DNA of 39,497 bases, from positions 1 to 39,497 of the forward strand of contig JABEVF010000062.1 of the NCBI GenBank assembly GCA_013043965.1, given 5' to 3'. This document shows, in pieces, positions 25,990-35,306 of this stretch. Within the stretch, counting starts at the first letter, position 1; each line of letters begins with the position of its first letter. This DNA comes from Gallionella sp. GTDB taxonomy: Bacteria; Pseudomonadota; Gammaproteobacteria; Burkholderiales; Gallionellaceae. The notes below the pieces were generated by a model, which had not been told where the DNA came from, did not search any database, and saw only the letters and a program-made list of their open reading frames with translations. Both the position numbers and the translations under genes were made by a program.

Positions 25990-26514
25990 TTACTTGAGCG
26001 CGTTGCGGGCCGCGTAGGCCTGGTCCAGGCGCGCCTTGGCCTGCGCGACTTGCGCCTCCAACTCGCCGAGGCGTTGGAAATAACTCCCGGTCAGTCTCGT
26101 GCCGCCGCCGATGTCGGCGCGTCTTTCCCCGCCAAGCGGAGTGCGCCCGTTCTGCAGCGCATTTTCTGCGTCTGCGAGCGCCTTTTGTGCGGCAAGGATT
26201 TCCCCGTCTACCTGCTTCCATGCCTCGTCGCGCGACTGCAGTTGCGCGTCAGCCCCGGCCGCGGCGTTCCTTTCCTGCTGGCGCAACAGCGCGGCGGCGC
26301 GGCGCTGCTCAGGGGTCAGGCTGTCGGTCTCTATCGTTCTGGATTCCCGGGCATCGGGCATGGGCTGCGAAGAGTAAGTGACCTCGCCGTCCGCGCTGGT
26401 CGAACGGTAAATGGTTTCCGCGTACGCCGATGTGGCGTAGCAATACAGCGCGATCAGGATAGCGGCAAGGGTGGTTGCTGCTTGGGTCTGGTTACTGGGA
26501 TATATCGGCATCAT
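25990..26514 (-). CDS. DUF4124-like secreted protein with coiled coil
   Basis: A 174-residue predicted periplasmic protein. A signal peptide (residues about 10-32, ending SAYA before ETIYRS) is followed by a short beta-rich DUF4124-type segment, IYRSTSADGEVTYSSQPMPDA. The rest is alanine/glutamine-rich and probably helical, with two coiled-coil stretches (RRAAALLRQQERNAA and LGELEAQVAQAKARLDQ). The function of DUF4124 proteins is not known to me. The gene is the first of an apparent three-gene unit with the response regulator and kinase, so it may be an accessory or a target of that system. An adjacent second ATG (26511) is an alternative start. Confidence 0.75.
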   Translation of the reverse strand: MMPIYPSNQTQAATTLAAILIALYCYATSAYAETIYRSTSADGEVTYSSQPMPDARESRTIETDSLTPEQRRAAALLRQQERNAAAGADAQLQSRDEAWKQVDGEILAAQKALADAENALQNGRTPLGGERRADIGGGTRLTGSYFQRLGELEAQVAQAKARLDQAYAARNALK

Positions 26515-26685
26515 GCATTCTCCTTAAGTCAGGTCACAACGACAACAGCTGCGTTTGACTACCCAGCCACCAAGGCGAGAGCGGCCTTCGGTGTGCAGGT
26601 AAGCGCGTAGCTGTACGGGCAGTGTAGGCGAGATCGCCGGCACTGCAAACTTGTTCATCGGGCCAGCCAATAATCTGGTGATCCG

Positions 26686-27444
26686 TCAATGGCTTGTTTT
26701 GGACGCTCGGTGCTCGAAGATCAAGATGCAGGCCACAATAAACACCAGCAGCACTAGCGACGCGGAGTAGCGACTCAATGCCAGACCGCCGGCGTTGAGC
26801 GGTTTGTCGAGAAAATCTCCGACCACCGCACCTAGCGGGCGGGTGAGTATGAATGCGGCCCAAAACAGCACGGTGTGGGATATTTTTGTCCGGTAGTAGG
26901 CTGCAACAACGAGCAGCAGCAGCGCGCCGAACACCATCGCGCCCCCCGCGTAGCCCAGCCCGGCCGTGTCGGCTGTCCAATCGCCCAGGGCAGTGCCCAA
27001 GGTCTGGGAGAACATGATCGTCACCCAATAGAACATCTCGGCCTTGGGCGAACTGACGCTGGCAACCGATACCGAGCCCAGCGCCCGATACCAGATCAGC
27101 AACGAGGACATCAACAGCACCAGCAGCAGCGAGGCGCCGCCCGCATAGCCTATCCCGAGAGAGCGGTCGGCAAAATCCGCCAACGTTGTCCCGACCGTGG
27201 TCGTTGCGATGATGGTCGTCCAGTACAGGAACGGATGGAAGCCCCTGGCCTGGATTTGTGCTGCTACAGCCAGAAGAAAGACGACTGCGAAAATGGCCGT
27301 CCCCACCAGATAACCCAGGTTCATCGACATCGACACGGCATCGCCACCGGTTTCACCCAGGGTGGTAGCCGCGATCTTTATGATCCAGAAGATCAACGTA
27401 AGCTCGGGGACTTTGCTCAAAGTGTGTTCGGTAGCGGGTTTCAT
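26686..27444 (-). CDS. COG4705-type multi-pass membrane protein with four internal repeats
   Basis: A 252-residue integral membrane protein made of four similar units of about 60 residues, each with two helices. Repeat cores seen are TTLGETGGDAVSMSMNLGY, TTVGTTLADFADRSLGIGY, QTLGTALGDWTADTAGLGY and RPLGAVVGDFLDKPLNAGG. This TxGxxxxD...LGY pattern is that of the uncharacterised COG4705 family. The conserved aspartates next to or in membrane helices suggest ion or small-molecule handling, which is speculation. The ORF track begins 49 codons upstream; ATG 27444 is chosen because AAGGG lies just upstream and the preceding residues are not membrane-protein like. It lies 171 bases upstream of the DUF4124-RR-HK unit on the same strand. 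Confidence 0.8.
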   Translation of the reverse strand: MKPATEHTLSKVPELTLIFWIIKIAATTLGETGGDAVSMSMNLGYLVGTAIFAVVFLLAVAAQIQARGFHPFLYWTTIIATTTVGTTLADFADRSLGIGYAGGASLLLVLLMSSLLIWYRALGSVSVASVSSPKAEMFYWVTIMFSQTLGTALGDWTADTAGLGYAGGAMVFGALLLLVVAAYYRTKISHTVLFWAAFILTRPLGAVVGDFLDKPLNAGGLALSRYSASLVLLVFIVACILIFEHRASKTSH

Positions 27445-27791
27445 ACATTTTCCCTTCTGGGATGGTTTCGATGATGCGATCAATCCGGGATCGAGACTGA
27501 ACCGATAATAGCGCTCGCCGCCTGTTCTGCCGAGCGACGGCCGTGCAAATTGCCAGGAGCGCTTTTTATGCGGGCATCCTGGTCTTGGCAAGAGGGGAGA
27601 TGCGCCAGGCGGTGAAGATACCGCCCAAAAATTAGCAGGGAGTTAGGCTTGATATTTTTGCCGGCTATGGAAGCGGTCATCCGGGCTGATACAATCCGCG
27701 CATCCCCAACGTTGCAGCGGACCGCATCGCTATCAGCACGTTAGATATTCGGTGCGGTGCCAAAAGCATCCCTCCCGTTCCGCTGTGGCTA
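27445..27791. other. Non-coding divergent intergenic stretch
   Basis: Between the COG4705 gene (-) and the sigma-28 promoter there is no ORF with convincing coding character. The short minus-strand ORFs listed at 27480-27680 and 27677-27919 lack ribosome-binding sites and recognisable sequence. GATACAAT near 27698 could be a -10 box, but no matching -35 is seen. Confidence 0.6.
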
Positions 27792-27818
27792 TAAAGTTTT
27801 GCGCCAGCTTGCCGATAA
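27792..27818 (+). promoter_or_regulatory. Sigma-28 (FliA) flagellar-class promoter
   Basis: TAAAGTTT and GCCGATAA are separated by exactly 11 bases. This is a complete 16/16 match to the E. coli/Salmonella FliA promoter consensus TAAAGTTT-N11-GCCGATAA. It points towards the HDOD gene; transcription would begin near 27825, leaving a 5' leader of about 130 bases. A perfect match with the correct spacing is very unlikely by chance and implies control with late flagellar and chemotaxis genes. Confidence 0.85.
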
Positions 27819-27901
27819 AACGACTGTACGGGCGGCGGCCGTTTAATATACGCCGGGTTGTCGATGCGCTTGCGCCTAAGCCTCGAGAAGCGGAGGGCGA
27901 T

Positions 27902-27958
27902 ATGCGTTGCCCGCACCACATGAGAAACAATTTTTTGGAAGATGAGTTTGGAAAATGA
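27902..27958 (+). CDS. Short leader ORF (18 codons) coupled to the HDOD gene
   Basis: GGAGGG five bases before ATG 27902 is one of the best ribosome-binding sites in the window. The ORF encodes MRCPHHMRNNFLEDEFGK and its TGA overlaps the HDOD ATG as ATGA. It lies within the predicted sigma-28 leader. The likely purpose is to bring ribosomes to the HDOD start, which lacks a strong site of its own. A functional microprotein is possible but unsupported. The longer 68-residue ORF in the track starts before the promoter and would not be transcribed from it. Confidence 0.5.
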   Translation: MRCPHHMRNNFLEDEFGK

Positions 27959-28833
27959 ATATGTATAACCTTGATCAGCCCGTCAATTTGAAACTTGCCC
28001 TTGCCAACCTGGACACCTTGCCTGCCATGCCGGCGATAGCCCAGAAGCTGTTGGGCCTGCAGTTGGATACGGATCAGGGCGAAGCCGAATTCTTGCGGTT
28101 GATCGAACAGGATCCGCAAATTTCGGCAAAGATCCTCGGTTTGGCAAACACCGCGGCGTATGGCGCATCGCGCAAAGTGCTGTCTCTTTCCGATGCGGTG
28201 ATGCTGATGGGCATGACCCGCGTCAAGTCGGTAGCGATCGGCATCGCGGCAACCTCCACGCTGGCCAAGGTACCGGAAGGCAGGCTCAAATCTACCGAGA
28301 TCTGGATGCACAGCATGGCGATAGCGATGGGCATGAGCACCATTGCCCGCGCCATGCCGGCGCACAGCAGGCCCCAGGAAGACGTGATATTTTTTGCCGG
28401 GTTGCTGCATGACATCGGCTACATGGCCCTCAGCTATATGGACATCAAGACCAGCGATGTGCTGCACGGGCAACTGCAACAGGCATCGGGCAGCATGCTG
28501 CTGAGCATCGAGAAGGAGCTGCTCGGTATGACGCATGGCGAGATCGGTGCGGAACTGGCACGTCACTGGGGTCTTCCGGAGGAGATCGTCGCGGTGATAC
28601 GCGATCATCACGGTTACGGCGAAACGGATACGCGCGCATATCCCCCCTTGGTCCGCCTGGTGAATATCGCCGAGAAGATACTGGGCGAGTTCGGCGTGCA
28701 CAAGCTATCCGAACAGGCCATCGCGGATAGAGAATGGCTCGATCTCGGGATCGACCCGGAAAAAGCCGACGATCTATGCGGTCGGGTCTGCGAAGTGGCG
28801 ACACAAGCCGGGCAGATGGCGAGCGCTTTTTGA
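27955..28833 (+). CDS. HDOD-domain signalling protein, probably motility-linked
   Basis: A 292-residue cytoplasmic protein that is almost entirely one HDOD domain, beginning with LALANLDTLPAMPAIAQKLLGL and FLRLIEQDPQISAKILGLAN. It retains more HD-type metal-ligand positions than many HDOD proteins: H in IWMHSMAI, HD in GLLHDIGYMAL, H in GMTHGEIGAEL and HH in IRDHHGYGE. The final aspartate position reads VNIAEKI, without D. HDOD proteins usually act as protein-interaction modules in chemotaxis, type IV pilus and c-di-GMP networks. The FliA promoter upstream supports a link to flagellar or chemotactic behaviour. ATG 27955 overlaps the leader ORF; ATG 27961 is an alternative. It converges on purB. 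Confidence 0.88.
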   Translation: MNMYNLDQPVNLKLALANLDTLPAMPAIAQKLLGLQLDTDQGEAEFLRLIEQDPQISAKILGLANTAAYGASRKVLSLSDAVMLMGMTRVKSVAIGIAATSTLAKVPEGRLKSTEIWMHSMAIAMGMSTIARAMPAHSRPQEDVIFFAGLLHDIGYMALSYMDIKTSDVLHGQLQQASGSMLLSIEKELLGMTHGEIGAELARHWGLPEEIVAVIRDHHGYGETDTRAYPPLVRLVNIAEKILGEFGVHKLSEQAIADREWLDLGIDPEKADDLCGRVCEVATQAGQMASAF

Positions 28834-28901
28834 GCGGTATCGCCCGCTAAGCGGCTATAGATGATGCACGGGCATCAGTCCTCTATGCTGTGCGGTGTTG
28901 C

Positions 28902-30278
<1,377 letters not shown>

Positions 30279-30351
30279 TTAACCTTAATAACGTAAAGTA
30301 ACAGGCAGGGCGGATAACGGCCTGCAAATGGAGGGTCGCATTTTACGCGAT

Positions 30352-31437
30352 TCAGGGATGTCCTTGTTCGATGATTGCGCCGCCCAGACACACTTCCCCG
30401 TCGTAGACCACCACCGATTGACCAGGCGTGACCGCCCATTGCGCCTCCTCGAATGCGAGCGTGCATCTTTCGCCGTCTAGTCCGGTGAAATGGCAGGCCG
30501 CATCGGCCTGGCGGTAGCGGGTCTTGCCCGCATAGCGATGCTGCGGTAGCGGCGCGGCCCCGCTGATCCAGTGGCTACCCAGCGCACTCACTCGCGGCGA
30601 GAGCAGCGCGGGATGGTCATGGCCCTGAACCACGATCAGGCGGTTGTGTTCCATGTCTTTAGCCGCCACGAACCACGGCTTGCCAGAGGACGCTTTTGCG
30701 CCGCCTATGCCCAGGCCCTGGCGCTGACCCAGCGTGTAGAAACTCAGGCCTATGTGTTTGCCGATTGACTGTCCTTCCGGCGTGCACATCTCGCCGGGCT
30801 GGGTCGGCAGGTAGCGGTTGAGGAATTCGCGGAACGGGCGCTCGCCGATGAAGCAGATACCCGTGCTGTCTTTCTTTGCATGGTTGGACAGGCCGTGTTG
30901 TTCGGCAATGCGGCGCACTTCGGATTTCAGCAGTTTGCCCAAAGGAAACATCGCGCGCGAAAGTTGCGTCTGGTTCAAGCGATGTAAAAAGTAGCTTTGG
31001 TCCTTGCCGGCATCGGTCGCTTTGAGCAGCTGGAACAGGCCATCCACCTCGCGCACTTGCGCGTAATGCCCGGTGGCGATGGTGTCCGCGCCCAGCGCGA
31101 TGGCGTGGTCGAGGAAGGCTTTGAATTTGATCTCGGCGTTGCACAGTATGTCGGGATTGGGCGTGCGCCCCGCCTGATATTCGCGCAGGAAATAACTGAA
31201 CACCCGGTCTTTATATTCTTTGGAAAAATTCACCACTTCGATGGGTACGCCTATGGTGTCGGCGACCGATACGGCATCGAGCAGATCCTGGCGCGACGAG
31301 CAATACTCGTCGTTGTCATCGTCTTCCCAATTCTTCATGAACAGGCCGATCACGTCGTAGCCCTGCTGCTTGAGCAACAAAGCGGTAACGGAAGAATCGA
31401 CTCCGCCGGACATGCCGACCACGATGCGCTTACGCAT
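30352..31437 (-). CDS. mnmA: tRNA-specific 2-thiouridylase MnmA
   Basis: A 361-residue cytoplasmic enzyme that adds sulphur to U34 of tRNAs for Lys, Glu and Gln. It has the PP-loop MSGGVDSSV at residues 9-17 for ATP, the catalytic C99 in [12 protein letters not shown] and the persulphide C195 in [16 protein letters not shown]. These match C102 and C199 of E. coli. GHYAQV and [10 protein letters not shown] are further family motifs. The start codon lies inside the end of the Nudix gene, overlapping by eight bases, so the two are co-translated. purB follows. Confidence 0.97.
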   Translation of the reverse strand: MRKRIVVGMSGGVDSSVTALLLKQQGYDVIGLFMKNWEDDDNDEYCSSRQDLLDAVSVADTIGVPIEVVNFSKEYKDRVFSYFLREYQAGRTPNPDILCNAEIKFKAFLDHAIALGADTIATGHYAQVREVDGLFQLLKATDAGKDQSYFLHRLNQTQLSRAMFPLGKLLKSEVRRIAEQHGLSNHAKKDSTGICFIGERPFREFLNRYLPTQPGEMCTPEGQSIGKHIGLSFYTLGQRQGLGIGGAKASSGKPWFVAAKDMEHNRLIVVQGHDHPALLSPRVSALGSHWISGAAPLPQHRYAGKTRYRQADAACHFTGLDGERCTLAFEEAQWAVTPGQSVVVYDGEVCLGGAIIEQGHP

Positions 31438-31876
31438 AGTGCACCAGCAGGTCGAGCGGGTAACGTTTGCCCGCGAGATAGTCTTCCATGCAGCGCAGGA
31501 CCAGCGGGCTGCGGTGACGCATTTTGCTGGCGCGAATCTCGTCGGGAGTCAGCCATACGGCTTGCAGGATGCCGGCATCTAATGCCCGGTCTGCTTCGTG
31601 CCCGGCAATGTCGCCGGTGAAAGCGAAACGCAAATACGTGGTGTCGGATTCGATGGCATGCCAGCGATAGATGCCGACGAGATGAGAGGGCGTGAAGTGA
31701 TAAGCCGATTCTTCCAGCGTTTCGCGCACCGCGGCGGCGAGCAAGGTTTCATCGGCTTCGAGGTGTCCTGCAGGTTGGTTGAAACGCGCGCCTTGCACGG
31801 TTTCTTCTTCAACCAGCAAGAATTTTCCAGCGCGCGCGATGACGGCGGCGACTGTGACGTTGGGTTTCCAGACCAT
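31430..31876 (-). CDS. nudJ: Nudix hydrolase, NudJ-like
   Basis: A 148-residue Nudix enzyme of the NudJ subgroup, which in E. coli removes phosphate from thiamine-pyrophosphate precursor and nucleoside di/triphosphates. The box is [23 protein letters not shown] (in part: RETLEESAY); the final glycine of the general motif is alanine. FNQPAGHLE directly before it and the N-terminus [23 protein letters not shown] are typical of NudJ. Pairing with mnmA (overlap of eight bases) recurs in proteobacteria. Substrate in this organism is inferred. Confidence 0.87.
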   Translation of the reverse strand: MVWKPNVTVAAVIARAGKFLLVEEETVQGARFNQPAGHLEADETLLAAAVRETLEESAYHFTPSHLVGIYRWHAIESDTTYLRFAFTGDIAGHEADRALDAGILQAVWLTPDEIRASKMRHRSPLVLRCMEDYLAGKRYPLDLLVHYA

Positions 31877-31904
31877 GTGGCGGCAGTGGATGATTTTAGA
31901 AATA

Positions 31905-31934
31905 AAAAAAGGCAGGGTTGCCCCTGCCTTTTTT
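31905..31934. terminator. Bidirectional intrinsic terminator
   Basis: AAAAAAGGCAGGG and CCCTGCCTTTTTT form a 13-bp pairing around a four-base loop. On the minus strand it ends the Asr-like gene, whose stop is 15 bases away. It also separates that gene from nudJ-mnmA-purB. Confidence 0.92.
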
Positions 31935-31948
31935 AAGCGTGCAACAAA

Positions 31949-32158
31949 TTACTTGGCAGCAGCGTCAGCAGCAGCCTTTTTGTGCTTCTTGGCGTGCTTT
32001 TTAGCGTGGTGCTTGGCTTCTTTCTTTTCTTCAGCAGCAGGAGCCGATTTAGCGGCAGCAGCTTCAGGAGCCTTGGCTGGAGCCGCATCGGCAGCAACAG
32101 CAGAGAAAGTAACAGTAGCGAATACAGCGGCGATCAGTGCGGACAAAAGTTTGCTCAT
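31949..32158 (-). CDS. Small secreted Ala/Lys/His-rich protein, Asr-like
   Basis: A 69-residue protein. The signal peptide MSKLLSALIAAVFATVTFSAVA is followed by AADAAPAKAPEAAAAKSA and a very basic tail with repeats of HAKKHAKKHKKAA. The mature part is low in complexity and probably disordered. It resembles acid-shock Asr-type periplasmic proteins of enterobacteria in composition and layout, but composition-based likeness is weak evidence. ATG 32158 is chosen because GGAG precedes it; the track's start four codons upstream lies in the ribosome-binding region. The gene is isolated, with its own terminator. Confidence 0.75.
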   Translation of the reverse strand: MSKLLSALIAAVFATVTFSAVAADAAPAKAPEAAAAKSAPAAEEKKEAKHHAKKHAKKHKKAAADAAAK

Positions 32159-32229
32159 TGTGAACTCCATTTTCAGTAGTTTATTAAACGTTTATGACAC
32201 TACGTGTCGCTTGCATTAACGCTTCCTTG

Positions 32230-32259
32230 ATTTATTTGGTTGACACTAACCAAATAAAT
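32230..32259. repeat. Perfect 12-bp inverted repeat upstream of the Asr-like gene
   Basis: ATTTATTTGGTT and AACCAAATAAAT are exact reverse complements separated by GACACT. It lies directly after tRNA-Leu(CAA) and about 70 bases upstream of the Asr-like gene, both on the minus strand. It may be the tRNA terminator, although the U tract is poor, or an operator for the small gene. Confidence 0.7.
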
Positions 32260-32264
32260 TTGTG

Positions 32265-32349
32265 TGGTGCCGGGGGGGGGACTCGAACCCCCACGCCTTT
32301 CGGCACCGGATTTTGAGTCCGGCACGTCTACCAGTTCCATCACCCCGGC
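32265..32349 (-). tRNA. tRNA-Leu(CAA), CCA encoded
   Basis: An 85-base class II tRNA on the minus strand. The acceptor GCCGGGG pairs with CCCCGGC, and CCA is encoded at 32265-32267. The D region GATGGAACTGGTAGACGTG is leucine-like. The anticodon stem CCGGA/TCCGG carries the loop CTCAAAA, giving CAA, which reads UUG. A long variable arm TGCCGAAAGGCGT is present. The T stem GGGGG/CCCCC next to the acceptor creates a nine-G run in the plus strand, a place where sequencing errors are possible. Confidence 0.96.
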
Positions 32350-32427
32350 GAAGCGACGCGCATTATCCATGAAACGCCAGCCCGCATCAAGCTACAATCT
32401 CGTCTTTGCCGAAATTAGGTTGGTTTT

Positions 32428-33456
32428 ATGCGTACTGATGAGTTTGATTTTTCCTTGCCGGAGAGCCTGATCGCCCAGCATCCGCCGGCGCGGCGTGGCG
32501 CCAGCCGCTTGCTGCATGTGCATGGAGGAGGGCTCGATGACAGGCAGTTCACGGATCTGTTAGCGCTGGTGCAAGCGCGCGACGTGCTGGTGTTGAATGA
32601 CACCCGCGTCATCAAGGCGCGGCTGTTCGGTGCCAAGCAAACGGGCGGGCAGGTCGAAGTGATGGTCGAGCGCGTGTTGAATGACCACGAGGCGTTGGCG
32701 CAGGTGCGCGCCAGCAAGTCGCCCAAGGCTGGAAGTTACTTGCATCTGGCCGGACAACTCAACGTCGAGGTGCTGGGGCGCGAGGGCGAGTTCTTTCATT
32801 TGCGTTTTGTCGACGAAGAGAGTGTATGGACGTTGCTGGAACGGCACGGGAGACTGCCGCTGCCGCCTTACATCACGCATGCCGCCGAGGACGAGGACGA
32901 GCAACGCTACCAGACCGTGTTCGCGCGCGCGGACGGAGCGGTCGCCGCGCCCACCGCCGGGTTGCATTTCGATGAGGCCATGCTGCAAGCCTTGCGCGAT
33001 AAGGGCGCGGAGGTCGCCTATGTGACGTTGCATGTGGGGGCGGGGACGTTCCAGCCGGTGCGCGCCGAGTTCGTCCACGAACACACCATGCACAGCGAGC
33101 GCTACGAGATCCCGCAAGCGACCGTGGATGCGATCGCCCACGCGCGCGGCGCGCAAGGTCGCGTGATTGCGGTCGGAACCACCAGCCTGCGCGCGCTGGA
33201 AAGTGCGGCAGCATCGCGAGAATTGGCAAGTGGTGCGGGTGAAACCAGTATTTTCATCACGCCGGGTTATGCGTTCCGCGTGGTGGATGTGTTGCTGACC
33301 AACTTCCATCTGCCCAAATCCACGCTGCTGATGCTGGTGAGCGCGTTCGGCGGGATGGGCGCGATGCGCGCCGCCTATAAACACGCGGTGGAAAAGGAAT
33401 ATCGCTTCTTTAGCTATGGCGATGCGATGCTGATAGAAAGAGCTAGTAGCTACTAG
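32428..33456 (+). CDS. queA: S-adenosylmethionine:tRNA ribosyltransferase-isomerase
   Basis: A 342-residue enzyme that transfers and rearranges the ribosyl part of SAM onto preQ1-modified tRNA, making epoxyqueuosine. Landmarks are [24 protein letters not shown] at the N-terminus, [51 protein letters not shown] and [28 protein letters not shown]. The normal protein ends near MLIER. Here four more codons, ASSY, and the TAG stop lie inside a heptanucleotide repeat array, so the array has reached the end of the reading frame. tgt, the preceding step of queuosine synthesis, follows. Confidence 0.97.
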   Translation: MRTDEFDFSLPESLIAQHPPARRGASRLLHVHGGGLDDRQFTDLLALVQARDVLVLNDTRVIKARLFGAKQTGGQVEVMVERVLNDHEALAQVRASKSPKAGSYLHLAGQLNVEVLGREGEFFHLRFVDEESVWTLLERHGRLPLPPYITHAAEDEDEQRYQTVFARADGAVAAPTAGLHFDEAMLQALRDKGAEVAYVTLHVGAGTFQPVRAEFVHEHTMHSERYEIPQATVDAIAHARGAQGRVIAVGTTSLRALESAAASRELASGAGETSIFITPGYAFRVVDVLLTNFHLPKSTLLMLVSAFGGMGAMRAAYKHAVEKEYRFFSYGDAMLIERASSY

Positions 33457-33518
33457 CTACTAGCTACTAGCTACTAGCTACTGGCTACTAGCTACTGGCT
33501 ACTGGCTACTGGCTACTG
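33442..33518 (+). repeat. Heptanucleotide tandem array (GCTACTA/GCTACTG), about 11 units
   Basis: After one imperfect unit (GCTAGTA) come ten units of GCTACTA or GCTACTG, ending at 33518. The first four perfect units end in A and the last four in G, with alternation between them. The queA stop codon TAG (33454-33456) is formed by the array. The array covers most of the 100-base queA-tgt gap and ends 38 bases before tgt. Length polymorphism is expected for such an array. Confidence 0.95.
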
Positions 33519-33532
33519 GCGAGCAGCTTTGA

Positions 33533-34666
<1,134 letters not shown>

Positions 34667-34677
34667 CACCCGCTTCA

Positions 34678-34686
34678 TGCTAGAAT
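34678..34686 (+). promoter_or_regulatory. Extended -10 promoter candidate for yajC-secD-secF
   Basis: TGCTAGAAT has the TGn extension directly before TAGAAT. TTGACA occurs just upstream at 34663, but only 12 bases away, which is too close for a normal -35. The element lies between tgt and yajC, 31 bases before the yajC start. Confidence 0.4.
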
Positions 34687-34717
34687 GCGCGGCTTTTTCA
34701 ACTCGGAGATTCGGAAC

Positions 34718-35044
34718 ATGTTTATTAGTAACGCATACGCGGAAGCCGCCGCCACACCGGCAGGTAGTGACTTGACACAATTTTTGCCGCTGGTCGCGCT
34801 GGTGGTGGTGTTTTATTTCCTGATATTGCGCCCGCAACAGAAACGCGCCAAAGAACACAAGGTGATGATGGGAGCACTGCAGCGCGGCGACGAAGTTGTC
34901 ACCAGCGGCGGGGTGGTGGGGAGTGTCGCTAAGGTGTACGAACAATACGCCAGCGTGGAACTGGCCGAGAACGTGGAAGTCATCGTGCAAAAAAGCGCGA
35001 TCCTGAACGTGTTGCCCAAGGGCACGATCAAGTCCATCAAGTAG
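34718..35044 (+). CDS. yajC: Sec translocon accessory subunit YajC
   Basis: A 108-residue single-pass membrane protein that associates with SecDF. The helix FLPLVALVVVFYFLILRPQQKRAKEHK is diagnostic (in part: FYFLILRPQQKRAKEH). A soluble beta domain follows, with RGDEVVTSGGVVGSV. The ORF track starts at 34685; ATG 34718 gives MFISNAYAEAA, the usual N-terminus, with CGGAG upstream. Gene order yajC-secD-secF is standard. A hairpin terminator and a dispersed repeat separate it from secD, which is unusual. Confidence 0.96.
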   Translation: MFISNAYAEAAATPAGSDLTQFLPLVALVVVFYFLILRPQQKRAKEHKVMMGALQRGDEVVTSGGVVGSVAKVYEQYASVELAENVEVIVQKSAILNVLPKGTIKSIK

Positions 35045-35065
35045 CGCTCGTTATTTAAATATGAG

Positions 35066-35090
35066 CCGGGGATGTCCCCGGTTTGTCGTT
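35066..35090 (+). terminator. Hairpin after yajC
   Basis: CCGGGG and CCCCGG enclose ATGT, followed by TTTGTCGTTTT. It may end or reduce transcription before secD, 22 bases after the yajC stop. Confidence 0.55.
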
Positions 35091-35119
35091 TTCTGGGATT
35101 GGTGAGACACCCCGATCAA

Positions 35120-35263
35120 CCGTAGCGAGCGGCTGGAGTGCAATGCGTATTGAGCGGACGATAAGACGAACTTCGCGAGTTTCGGCGAAGACTGGCCTTC
35201 GGGCTGTGTCGGGGCCACATACCGTGAGGCAGGCGAAAGAAGTGACGCGCAACGCAGCAATCT
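35120..35263 (-). repeat. Degenerate dispersed intergenic element, copy 2
   Basis: Reading the minus strand, this stretch matches 1964-2115 from AGATTGC to CCGCTCGCTACGG. It lies in the 262-base yajC-secD gap, which otherwise contains only the hairpin after yajC. No coding sequence is seen. Confidence 0.6.
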
Positions 35264-35306
35264 GGTCGCGCAGTAGGTTGGTCCGGGTGTATGGGAAGAG
35301 GTTGTG

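Noticed and set aside
27752-27958. 68-residue ORF upstream of the HDOD gene as a full gene
   Set aside because: Its start lies before the sigma-28 promoter and it has no recognisable sequence. Only the last 18 codons have a plausible start.
28862-28877. Hairpin TGATGC/GCATCA between the HDOD gene and purB as a terminator
   Set aside because: Short stem without a U tract; too weak to call.
33442-33518. The heptamer array as a CRISPR
   Set aside because: Units are 7 bases, directly adjacent and without unique spacers. No cas gene is present.
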